A stretch of 13,187 nucleotides of DNA from Anaerolineales bacterium. Lineage in GTDB: Bacteria; Chloroflexota; Anaerolineae; Epilineales; JAANWY01. This document shows positions 5,921 through 11,840 of this stretch, piece by piece. The stretch spans positions 1 to 13,187 of the forward strand of contig JAANWY010000173.1 of the NCBI GenBank assembly GCA_018263655.1, in the 5' to 3' direction. A program made the position numbers and the translations under genes. The notes beneath the pieces were generated by a model that worked only from the letters and a program-made list of their open reading frames with translations, ran no database searches and was not told the DNA's origin. The stretch's first letter is position 1, and each line of letters starts with the position of its first letter.

Positions 5921-7198
5921 ATGAATCATAAGATACTTGTTTTCGTTGTGCTGCTCGCGCTCGTCGCGGCGGCTTGTGCGATGCCTGCACAAAGCGGCCG
6001 TTCCCTGAAGGCACCAGCCGGCGAACAAGCGAGCGAGATTGAGCAGCCGCAAGTCGACACGACGGAAAGCGAACCGGATGCCGAGCCGAGTGAACCGGAC
6101 CCGACGCAGACGGCGGAGCCCGAGGCGCCGGCTGAGTCGACTGAGGGCGGAAGTGAGAGGGCGCCGACGCCCACGCCACTCGTTCCGCTGAATGAGATTC
6201 TATCTGGCGGACCACCGCCGGACGGCATCCCACCCATTGACGCGCCCAAATTCGTCACCGTTGAAGCTGCCGGCGAGTGGCTGGTCGATCGGGAGCCTGT
6301 GGTGGCCGTAGAGCTCAAGGGTGCTGCTAAAGCCTACCCACTGCAAATCATGACCTGGCACGAGATCGTCAATGACGAATTTGGCGATCGGTACGTAAGC
6401 GTGACTTACTGTCCACTTTGCAACACGGCTCTGGTATTCGACCGCGAGGTGAATGGCACGATTTACGACTTCGGCACCTCGGGGCGGCTGTATAACAGCG
6501 CACTGGTCATGTACGACCGGCAGACGGAGTCGTGGTGGAGCCAGGTGATGGGGAAAGCCATCGTCGGCGAACTCACAGGCACGCAGTTGGCGTTCGTGCC
6601 GTCTGCCATCGTCTCCTGGGGCGATTTCAAGGCGACCCATCCCGATGGTAAGGTGCTATCGCGCGAGACCGGGCACCGCCGGCCGTACGGTGCTAACCCG
6701 TATGCCCAGTATGACTCGCCGGGCAACCGCCCGTTCCTCTTCCGAGGGGAGATCGATGAGCGACTGGACGCGATGGAGCGGGTTGTCGGCGTCGAATTTG
6801 ACGACGAGGCGAAAGCCTATGCTTTCTCTATGCTGGCTGAGGAGCGCGTCGTGGCCGACACCGTAGGTGGACGCGAAGTCGTGGTCTTCTATTACCCCGG
6901 TACGGCGTCAGCATTGGATCAGGAGCGTATCGCAGAGTCGCGCGATATCGGCGCAGCGGCCGTGTTCGATCCGGTGCTCGATGGCCGGCAACTCACCTTC
7001 GGGGTGGATGAAGAAGATGGGGTAGGTGGGACACCATCCATCGTCGACGACGAGACAGGCAGCACTTGGAATGTGCTGGGCGAGGCGACGAGCGGACCGC
7101 TGGCGGGTGAGGCGTTGACACCCATCGTGCACGGCAACCACTTCTGGTTTGCGTGGGCGGCCTTCAATCCCGAGACGGCGATCTTCGAGGCGGGCTGA
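5921..7198 (+). CDS. DUF3179 domain lipoprotein
   Basis: The 425-residue protein starts with a lipoprotein signal (MNHK, hydrophobic 5-18, then AAAC with Cys19), so it should be exported and lipid-anchored. An acidic, Pro/Thr/Glu-rich spacer (about 20-95) follows; it is typical of secreted envelope proteins. The DUF3179 domain fills about 110-420, with TYCPLCNTALVFDR, a central SWWSQ and GHRRPYGANPY. The biochemical role of DUF3179 is not established; the conserved CPLC pair suggests a metal or redox site (inference). GAAGGA at 5907-5912 lies 8 nt before the ATG at 5921 and favours it over the upstream in-frame ATG at 5873, which would bury the signal peptide. It sits just upstream of the copper genes, but these have their own promoter, so a link is only positional. 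Confidence 0.88.
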   Translation: MNHKILVFVVLLALVAAACAMPAQSGRSLKAPAGEQASEIEQPQVDTTESEPDAEPSEPDPTQTAEPEAPAESTEGGSERAPTPTPLVPLNEILSGGPPPDGIPPIDAPKFVTVEAAGEWLVDREPVVAVELKGAAKAYPLQIMTWHEIVNDEFGDRYVSVTYCPLCNTALVFDREVNGTIYDFGTSGRLYNSALVMYDRQTESWWSQVMGKAIVGELTGTQLAFVPSAIVSWGDFKATHPDGKVLSRETGHRRPYGANPYAQYDSPGNRPFLFRGEIDERLDAMERVVGVEFDDEAKAYAFSMLAEERVVADTVGGREVVVFYYPGTASALDQERIAESRDIGAAAVFDPVLDGRQLTFGVDEEDGVGGTPSIVDDETGSTWNVLGEATSGPLAGEALTPIVHGNHFWFAWAAFNPETAIFEAG

Positions 7199-7219
7199 TC
7201 GGGCTGGATGAGGGTAGAC

Positions 7220-7271
7220 CGGAAAAGATGGGGGTGTGGGGGCGGCCGCCCCCACACCCCCATCTTTTCCG
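7220..7271. repeat. 52-bp perfect palindrome with GGCGGCCGCC core
   Basis: Positions 7220-7271 are fully self-complementary around 7245/7246: CGGAAAAGATGGGGG, TGTGGGGGCGG and the mirror image. It starts 22 nt after the DUF3179 stop. As RNA it would be a very stable hairpin, but no T-run follows, so it is not a classic terminator, though it may slow polymerase or protect a 3' end. A related 42-bp palindrome lies at 8059-8100, which makes it one of a dispersed family. Confidence 0.95.
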
Positions 7272-7279
7272 CATTCCAT

Positions 7280-7308
7280 TTGACAGGACAGGTCTTTTTT
7301 GCTATCAT
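7280..7308 (+). promoter_or_regulatory. csoR: Promoter of the csoR-copZ-copA cluster
   Basis: TTGACA (7280-7285), a 17-nt spacer and TATCAT (7303-7308) match the sigma70 consensus at eleven of twelve positions. Transcription should start near 7315, just before the G/C-tract operator. Confidence 0.8.
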
Positions 7309-7320
7309 TAGCCTTAATTG

Positions 7321-7344
7321 ACCCCCTCCCCCAGGGGGTGGGGT
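7321..7344 (+). promoter_or_regulatory. Probable CsoR operator
   Basis: ACCCCCTCCCCC followed by AGGGGGTGGGGT forms an imperfect inverted repeat of C- and G-tracts. Known CsoR operators are pseudo-palindromes of this type (a run of C, a short centre, a run of G, bordered by A/T). Its place just downstream of the -10 and before the csoR start fits autorepression that is lifted when CsoR binds Cu(I). The match is by pattern, not by a measured site. Confidence 0.6.
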
Positions 7345-7360
7345 GGAAGGTGGTAGAGAC

Positions 7361-7645
7361 GTGCAGATGTCTGAGACTGAGAAGCATACACTTCTAGCCC
7401 GGCTCAAAAGTATCGAAGGCCATGTGCGGGGTGTCCACCGCATGGTTGAAGAGGATCAGTATTGCATTGACGTAATCCGTCAGACGCAAGCGGTTCAGCG
7501 GGCGCTGGACAAGTTCAATGCGCTGATCCTGGAGAATCACCTGAACACCTGCGTGACCACTGCAATCCGCAGTGAGGATGCTGACGAACGCGAGCGCGTC
7601 GTTTCTGAGATCATGGATGTGTTCGAGACGACGAGTGAAATTTAG
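7361..7645 (+). CDS. csoR: CsoR family copper-sensing repressor
   Basis: This is a small all-helical repressor (92-94 residues). The CsoR Cu(I) ligand triad is present: Cys in QYCIDV, His in ENHLNTC and the Cys four residues later (Cys33, His58, Cys62 counted from the ATG at 7367). The opening LLARLKSIEGHVRGVHRMV is the family's helix 1. CsoR tetramers bind a G/C-tract operator and leave it when Cu(I) binds. Start: AGGTGG (7348-7353) is 7 nt before a GTG at 7361 and 13 nt before the ATG at 7367, so 7361 is chosen; 7367 is nearly as good, and GTG 7343 would overlap the operator. The TAG stop (7643-7645) is also the first three bases of the octamer array that follows, so the original C-terminus may have been altered by it. 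Confidence 0.9.
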   Translation: MQMSETEKHTLLARLKSIEGHVRGVHRMVEEDQYCIDVIRQTQAVQRALDKFNALILENHLNTCVTTAIRSEDADERERVVSEIMDVFETTSEI

Positions 7646-7796
7646 TCGGCTAGTCAGTTAGTCGGGTGGTCGCTTAGTCGAGTAGTCGGGTGGGTCGGAT
7701 GGTCGGGTAGCCGGGTTGACCACACGACCAAGCGACGAAATGACGAAGCGACCAAACGACCAAACGACTAAGCGACTACGCGACTACTTGACTAAG
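7643..7796. repeat. Inverted octamer array: nine units facing nine complementary units
   Basis: The left arm has nine units of the pattern TRGTCGNN (7643-7715; one unit has 9 nt). The right arm has nine units of exactly 8 nt of the pattern YGACNAAR/YGACTACN (7725-7796: CGACCAAG, CGACGAAA, TGACGAAG and so on). The arms are complementary in pattern and would fold into a hairpin about 70 bp long. The array fills the whole gap between csoR and copZ; the copZ Shine-Dalgarno follows at once. The frame that runs through the right arm into copZ is a by-product of the 8-mer and not a gene start. Confidence 0.9.
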
Positions 7797-7817
7797 TTAA
7801 GTAAAGGAGGTTCAATC

Positions 7818-8021
7818 GTGGCTTCTGAGATGTTGAAGGTTCCCAACATTTCGTGCGAGCACTGTGTGAAGACCATCAAGCGCGAGCTTGAGATGCTGGA
7901 CCCCGTAGCCGGCGTGAGCGGTGAGGTGGACACCAAGATGGTGAACGTCGAGTACGTCGATGGCGGCGATTCCGATGCGGTCCGCGCGACTCTTGAGGAG
8001 ATTGGGTACCCCGCCGAGTGA
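7818..8021 (+). CDS. copZ: CopZ-like copper chaperone (HMA domain)
   Basis: The 67-residue protein is a single heavy-metal-associated domain: the Cu(I)-binding loop is NISCEHCVKTI (Cys13 and Cys16), and it ends in EEIGYPAE, the usual last helix and strand. It should pick up cytosolic Cu(I) and hand it to the HMA domains of CopA or to CsoR. AAGGAGG (7804-7810) lies 7 nt before the GTG at 7818, which fixes the start; the alternative ATG at 7830 has no comparable site. The loop has SCEHC rather than the more common TCxHC or TCxNC. It lies between csoR and copA in one orientation. Confidence 0.88.
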   Translation: MASEMLKVPNISCEHCVKTIKRELEMLDPVAGVSGEVDTKMVNVEYVDGGDSDAVRATLEEIGYPAE

Positions 8022-8030
8022 TCGACGGTA

Positions 8031-8135
8031 GCCCGGCTGCTGTCCTCGCAGTTGAGAAATGCGGAAAAATGGGGGGCGGCCGCCCCCCATTTTTCCGCAT
8101 ATTCCTTGTGCAGGCACGCAGTGCCTGAGTCGCTA
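8031..8135 (+). repeat. Dispersed repeat, copy B, with a palindrome nested inside
   Basis: GCCCGGCTGCTGTCCTCGCA and TTGAG, then CTTGTGCAGGCACG with the hairpin CAGGCAC-GCA-GTGCCTG and TGAGTCGCTACGA, repeat the order seen at 4143-4208. About 47 nt around the palindrome 8059-8100 are extra here. Downstream to copA (8136-8187) I see only GATCGGTG duplications and no clear promoter. Confidence 0.75.
8059..8100. repeat. 42-bp perfect palindrome with GCGGCCGC core
   Basis: Positions 8059-8100 are fully self-complementary around 8079/8080: ATGCGGAAAAATGGGGGGCGG and its mirror. It shares CGGAAAA, ATGGGGG and GCGGCCGC with the palindrome at 7220-7271. It lies between copZ and copA, where a strong hairpin could set unequal expression of the two by 3'-end protection. 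Confidence 0.95.
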
Positions 8136-8187
8136 CGATCGGTGATCGGTGAATCGTGTCGTCATATTCAATTGAAGTGATCGGACA

Positions 8188-9780
8188 ATGAGTGTGAAAA
8201 AACTTGATCTCCCCGTGACCGGTATGACGTGCGCCAATTGTGCGCTGACGGTCGAGCGCAATTTGAAGCGCGAGGCCGGCGTGCAGGCGGCCAATGTGAA
8301 CTTCGCCAACGAGCACGCTCTTGTTGAATTCGATCCCGAGGCCGTGTCGACTGGCGAATTGGTGCACCTGGTGGAAGATATCGGCTATGGCGTAGCGACG
8401 GCGAAGATCGATCTGCCCATCGCCGGCATGACGTGCGCCAACTGCGCCACGACCATCGAGCGGACGCTCCAGCGTCTGGACGGCGTCGTCGATGCCAGCG
8501 TCAACTTCGCTAGCGAGAAAGCGATGGTCGCGTACGTGCCGGGCGTCGTCAGCCGTGTCGATTTGGTGCGTGCGGTGGAAGATGCCGGCTACGAAGGTGG
8601 GACACCACCCGTTATCGAGGTCGAAGGCGCGGAGCAGACGCTGGAAGACGTCGAGCAGCAGGCGCGCGAAGCCGAGATTCGCAGCAAACGGAACAAGCTG
8701 ATTGTGGGCGCGATTCTGGGCTCGTTGGTCATGTTGGTCAGCATGGGGCCGGAGCTTGGGTTGCTCCCCCACATCCCGTACGCCGCGTGGATCGCCTTCG
8801 CGCTGGCGACGCCGGTCCAGTACTATCTGGGTCGCGATTTCTACGTCAGTGCGTGGAAGGCGACGCAGAACCGGACGGCCAACATGGATACGCTGGTCGC
8901 TCTGGGGTCGTCGGTCGCGTACTTTTATAGCGCGGCTGTCCTGATTTTCGACATTGCTAGCCCCATCTACTTCGAGACGGCGGCCATGATCCTGACGTTC
9001 ATCATCGCCGGCAAGTACCTCGAAGCGCGGGCCAAGGGCCAGGCCTCGGCGGCGATTCGCAAATTGATGAACCTACAGCCCGATACGGCCATCGTGCTGC
9101 GCGGCGGCGAGGAACGCGAAGTGCCGGTATCTGAGGTTCGGGTCGGCGATAGTGTGGTCGTCAAGCCAGGTGGACGTGTACCGGTGGATGGGGTGGTGGC
9201 GGCCGGCCACTCCGCTGTGGATGAGTCCATGGTCACCGGTGAATCGATGCCCGTGGAGAAGGCCGAGGGCGACAGCGTCATCGGCGGCACCATCAACAAG
9301 ACTGGCACCTTCCGCTTCGAGGCCACCAAGGTCGGTGCTGAGACGGCGCTGGCGCAGATTGTCCGGCTAGTGCAGGAAGCGCAAGGCTCCAAGGCGCCGG
9401 TCCAGCGCTTGGCCGACCAGGTCGCGGCTGTGTTCGTGCCGGTTGTCATTGCGGTGGCGCTGCTGACATTTGCTGCGTGGTTCTTCGTGGGCGGCGCCGG
9501 CTTCACGCAGGCGCTGATCTTCATGACGGCGGTGTTGCTCATCGCCTGCCCGTGCGCCATGGGCCTCGCCACGCCGACGGGCGTCATGGCCGGCACCGGT
9601 GTGGGCGCCGAGAACGGCATTCTCGTCAAGACGGCCGCGAGCCTGGAGCGGGCCGGTGAGCTCGACGCCGTCATCTTGGACAAGACGGGCACCATCACCA
9701 AGGGCGAGCCCGAAGTGACCGATATCGTGATTTCGGACTTCGGATTTGGGACCCTTCGACAAGCTCAGGGCAGGCTCTGA
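8188..9780 (+). CDS. copA: Copper-exporting P-type ATPase CopA, N-terminal part, cut by in-frame TGA
   Basis: The 530 residues carry two HMA domains (GMTCANC with Cys15/Cys18 and Cys83/Cys86), six membrane helices, the actuator TGES (350-353), the Cu(I)-transport motif CPC (454-456) in ACPCAMGLATP, and the phosphorylation site DKTGT with Asp498. CPC, together with YN and MSS in the downstream part, marks a Cu(I) exporter (P1B-1). The frame ends at TGA 9778-9780, 33 residues after Asp498, in repeat-derived sequence. The same frame then continues without another stop to 10803. The gene is therefore interrupted by one nonsense codon, not a frameshift. Alone, this half lacks the nucleotide-binding domain and the last two helices. 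It may be a recent pseudogene, a split protein, or read through. Confidence 0.88.
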   Translation: MSVKKLDLPVTGMTCANCALTVERNLKREAGVQAANVNFANEHALVEFDPEAVSTGELVHLVEDIGYGVATAKIDLPIAGMTCANCATTIERTLQRLDGVVDASVNFASEKAMVAYVPGVVSRVDLVRAVEDAGYEGGTPPVIEVEGAEQTLEDVEQQAREAEIRSKRNKLIVGAILGSLVMLVSMGPELGLLPHIPYAAWIAFALATPVQYYLGRDFYVSAWKATQNRTANMDTLVALGSSVAYFYSAAVLIFDIASPIYFETAAMILTFIIAGKYLEARAKGQASAAIRKLMNLQPDTAIVLRGGEEREVPVSEVRVGDSVVVKPGGRVPVDGVVAAGHSAVDESMVTGESMPVEKAEGDSVIGGTINKTGTFRFEATKVGAETALAQIVRLVQEAQGSKAPVQRLADQVAAVFVPVVIAVALLTFAAWFFVGGAGFTQALIFMTAVLLIACPCAMGLATPTGVMAGTGVGAENGILVKTAASLERAGELDAVILDKTGTITKGEPEVTDIVISDFGFGTLRQAQGRL

Positions 9781-9906
9781 GCTCGGGCCGCAGAGCTCGA
9801 GACTGCAACGCGCGATCGGGGGGCGCCGGAACTCGTGACGGATGGCGGCGAGATGAAGGGGACGGCAGACGCTACACCCACAATTCGCAGTCCGCAATCC
9901 GCAGTC
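9732..9906 (+). repeat. Repeat-derived insertion in copA (7-mers, REP-like hairpin with stop, 7-mers)
   Basis: Compared with usual CopA proteins, about 45-55 extra codons separate EVTDIV from LAASAERGSEHPLG. The insert begins with three 7-mers (TTCGGAC, TTCGGAT, TTGGGAC; 9732-9752), continues with CCCTTCGACAAGCTCAGG (9752-9769) and the hairpin AGCTCAG/CTGAGCT (9762-9783), and ends with three 7-mers (CGCAGTC, CGCAATC, CGCAGTC; 9886-9906). The TGA at 9778-9780 lies in the second arm of the hairpin, so the repeat itself brought the stop. The site is the loop entering the nucleotide-binding domain. Confidence 0.75.
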
Positions 9907-10803
9907 CTGCAGCTCGCGGCCAGCGCCGAACGCGGGTCTGAACATCCGCTGGGCGAGGCCGTTGTCCGTCGCGCCCAGGAACAGGGGGTCGAGCTGGCTG
10001 AAGCCACTGATTTCCGTGCCCTGACCGGTCGGGGTGTCGAGGCGACGGTGGATGGTCGGGCGGTTCTTTTCGGCAACATGGCGCTGATGGCTGAGGGCCA
10101 AGTTAGTATGAACGGCCTGACCGATGCGGTGGATCGCCTGCAGGCCGAGGGCAAAACGGCGATGGTCCTGGCGGTTGACGGAGAGGCCGTCGGTGTGGTC
10201 GCCGTTGCCGACACGATCAAGGAAGGCTCAGAGGACGCCATCCAGCAGCTGCACGCGATGGGGCTCGAGATCGTGATGATCACCGGCGACAACGAGCGCA
10301 CTGCTCAGGCCATCGCCGATCAGGTCGGGATCGACCCTTCGACCGGCTCAGGACGAGGCCGCGTGATGGCCGAGGTGTTGCCCGAGGATAAGGCCAACGC
10401 CGTGAAGGCGCTGCAAGACGAGGGCAAGTTGGTGGCGATGGTGGGCGATGGCATCAACGATGCGCCGGCCCTGGTCCAGGCCGATATCGGCGTCGCTATC
10501 GGCACCGGCACCGACGTCGCCATGGAGTCGGCCGACGTCACGCTGATGCGGGGCGATCTCCGCAGCGTGCCGCAAGCCATCCGCCTGTCGAAGAAGACGA
10601 TGCGAACGATCAAGCAGAATCTTTTCTGGGCCTTCTTCTACAACGTGGCCATGATTCCGCTGGCCATGGGTGTGCTGGTGCCCTTCTTCGGGCCCCAGTG
10701 GCAGCTCAATCCGATATGGGCAGCCGGCGCCATGGCCATGAGCTCTGTGTTCGTGGTGAGCAACTCGCTGCGACTGCGCGGATTCAGGCTGCAGACCGCA
10801 TAA
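9835..10803 (+). CDS. copA: CopA C-terminal part (nucleotide-binding and P domain, last two helices)
   Basis: The piece holds the nucleotide-binding domain (ERGSEHPLGEA with the His37-Pro38 typical of P1B ATPases, and GRGVEA), the rest of the P domain (ITGDNERTA, VLPEDKANAV, VGDGINDAPAL with GDGIND at 204-209), and two final membrane helices carrying YN and MSSVFVVSNSLRLRG, the Cu(I) site residues. It lies in the same frame as the first part. The GTG at 9835 and the ATG at 9853 are possible restart points, but neither has a convincing Shine-Dalgarno and both are inside the repeat insert, so independent translation is uncertain. A second small repeat insertion (8 codons) lies at 10335-10358. 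The stop at 10803 is 2 nt before the next gene. Confidence 0.85.
   Translation: MTDGGEMKGTADATPTIRSPQSAVLQLAASAERGSEHPLGEAVVRRAQEQGVELAEATDFRALTGRGVEATVDGRAVLFGNMALMAEGQVSMNGLTDAVDRLQAEGKTAMVLAVDGEAVGVVAVADTIKEGSEDAIQQLHAMGLEIVMITGDNERTAQAIADQVGIDPSTGSGRGRVMAEVLPEDKANAVKALQDEGKLVAMVGDGINDAPALVQADIGVAIGTGTDVAMESADVTLMRGDLRSVPQAIRLSKKTMRTIKQNLFWAFFYNVAMIPLAMGVLVPFFGPQWQLNPIWAAGAMAMSSVFVVSNSLRLRGFRLQTA
10335..10358 (+). repeat. 24-nt in-frame repeat insertion in copA
   Basis: CCCTTCGACCGGCTCAGGAC is a close copy of the sequence at 4000-4020 and 9752-9772. It adds eight codons (PSTGSGRG) between QVGID and RVMAEVLPEDKA, where CopA proteins normally run straight on. Length and frame keep the protein readable. 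The site is a surface loop of the P domain. Confidence 0.7.
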
Positions 10804-10805
10804 TC

Positions 10806-11318
10806 ATGCAGAAACAACCTAACTCCCAAATGTGCTTCGGCTGTGGGATGGAGAATCCCATCGGGCTGAAGCTGTTTTTCTACGAGGCGGATGACGGTCG
10901 CGTTGTAGCACGTTTCACGCCGCAGGAGGAGCATCAAGGGTACCCGGGCGTGCTGCACGGCGGTATCATCTCCACTGTCTTGGATGAGACAATCGGTCGG
11001 GTGTGTATCGCCCAAGAGCGCTGGGTGGTGACGGCCAAGATGGAGGTGCGGTACCGCCAGCCCATTCCCATCGACGAAACGCTCCTCGTGGTGGGGGAAG
11101 TAGTGGAAGACCGCGGGCGCCGGCTGACCGCACGCGGCGAACTGCGCCTGCCCGACGGCAGCGTGGGCGCCGAGGCGACGGGGACGTTTATCCAGTTGCC
11201 CGAGGAGGAAGTGGACGGCATGGAGGAGGCGCTTCGCTTCTGGCAGGTCGTTCCGGATGAGGACGGACCGCCGGACTTTGAGCTGGGGGGCGGAGGAGCA
11301 GAGGGGCAGGGGGGATAG
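10806..11318 (+). CDS. PaaI-type hotdog thioesterase
   Basis: The 170-residue protein is a single hotdog domain of the PaaI/4HBT family. It opens with QMCFGCGMENPIGLKL (Cys10, Cys13), a familiar start in this family, followed by the active-site turn GVLHGGIISTVLDE (His51-Gly-Gly, Asp60/Glu61). It should hydrolyse an acyl-CoA or aryl-CoA thioester in the cytoplasm; the substrate is unknown. The ATG at 10806 comes 2 nt after the copA stop without a clear Shine-Dalgarno, so it may depend on translation of copA, which is broken upstream. The last residues (about 157-170, ELGGGGAEGQGG) are encoded by a G-rich low-complexity run (11283-11315), suggesting the original end was overwritten by repeat sequence. 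Confidence 0.86.
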   Translation: MQKQPNSQMCFGCGMENPIGLKLFFYEADDGRVVARFTPQEEHQGYPGVLHGGIISTVLDETIGRVCIAQERWVVTAKMEVRYRQPIPIDETLLVVGEVVEDRGRRLTARGELRLPDGSVGAEATGTFIQLPEEEVDGMEEALRFWQVVPDEDGPPDFELGGGGAEGQGG

Positions 11319-11338
11319 GGGGCATGGGTGAGATAGAG

Positions 11339-11387
11339 ACAGGAGATAGAGAACGACTTCTGTGGCGAATGCCTCTCTATCTCCTGT
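11339..11387 (+). terminator. 14-bp perfect stem-loop after the thioesterase gene
   Basis: ACAGGAGATAGAGA (11339-11352) pairs perfectly with TCTCTATCTCCTGT (11374-11387) across a 21-nt loop, 20 nt after the stop. No T-run follows, so it is a weak terminator candidate. It may instead be another palindromic repeat or a 3'-end stabiliser. Confidence 0.4.
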
Positions 11388-11405
11388 GACTAGGTGACGG
11401 GGAAC

Positions 11406-11840
11406 ATGGCTCACGTCTTTACGCGTACGTTCCGCGTTCGCGCCTACGGGCTACCGCCGAATGCGACATGCTCGGACATCTCAACAACGCCGTCTACCAG
11501 AGCTATTGCGCAGCTACTGCGAGCAGACGGCCGTGGAGGCGTTGGAGGATGCCGGCTACGGCCGAGAGTGGTACGTGGCTCAGACGTCCTGCGGCAGATC
11601 AGTGTCGAGTACTTACGCCCAGCCGTGTCTGGCGACGTGGTGGACGTGACTACGTGGATCTCTGGCTGGCGCCGGGTGCGCGCCCAGCGCGAGTACGAGA
11701 TGGGCCGGCAGTCCGATGGTGAGCTCGTCGCCCGCGCCAGCGCCGACTGGGTGTATGTCGATCGCGAGTCGTGCTGACCGCGCCGCGTCCCGCCGGGCGT
11801 TGCGGAGGAGATTGGCGTCTCTGACGAGGTGGCAGTCAAG
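11406..11840 (+). pseudogene. Decayed 4HBT-family acyl-CoA thioesterase with two 11-nt insertions
   Basis: Pieces of one hotdog protein are spread over three frames. MAHVFTRTFRVRAY (frame of 11406) is followed by an 11-nt insertion (11448-11458). Then comes ECDMLGHLNNAVYQSYC (frame of 11459), a second 11-nt insertion (11510-11520), and EQTAVEALEDAGYGREWY (frame of 11521). After a small deletion near 11574-11593, VLRQISVEYLRPAVSGDVVD to DRESC resumes in the first frame. A TGA at 11775-11777 then precedes PRRVPPGVAEEIGVSDEVAV. Removing the two 11-mers restores the family's spacing exactly at both places. Homologues in Chloroflexota often continue into a second hotdog domain (from memory), which is missing here. 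AGGTGA lies 8 nt before the ATG at 11406. I see no gene between 11841 and 12089. Confidence 0.75.

Noticed and set aside
7220..7271. Classic intrinsic terminator for the DUF3179 gene
   Set aside because: The hairpin is strong but no T-run follows on either side, and the palindrome belongs to a dispersed family. It is listed as a repeat.
7643..7817. A coding N-terminal extension of copZ starting at 7716
   Set aside because: The peptide is only the translation of the octamer array (repeating TKRPNDQTTKR-like text). A strong Shine-Dalgarno and GTG at 7818 give the normal CopZ length.
7876..8772. Long minus-strand frame opposite copZ and copA
   Set aside because: It is antisense to two well-recognised genes, its sequence shows no domain, and it passes through the palindrome. 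It is a shadow of high-GC codon use.
9778..9800. Selenocysteine recoding of the TGA in copA, given the inverted repeat GCTCTG/CAGAGC around and after it
   Set aside because: The position is in inserted repeat sequence with no conserved Cys in the family, selenocysteine has no role in CopA, and the hairpin belongs to the dispersed repeat. Ordinary nonsense, or at most read-through, explains it.
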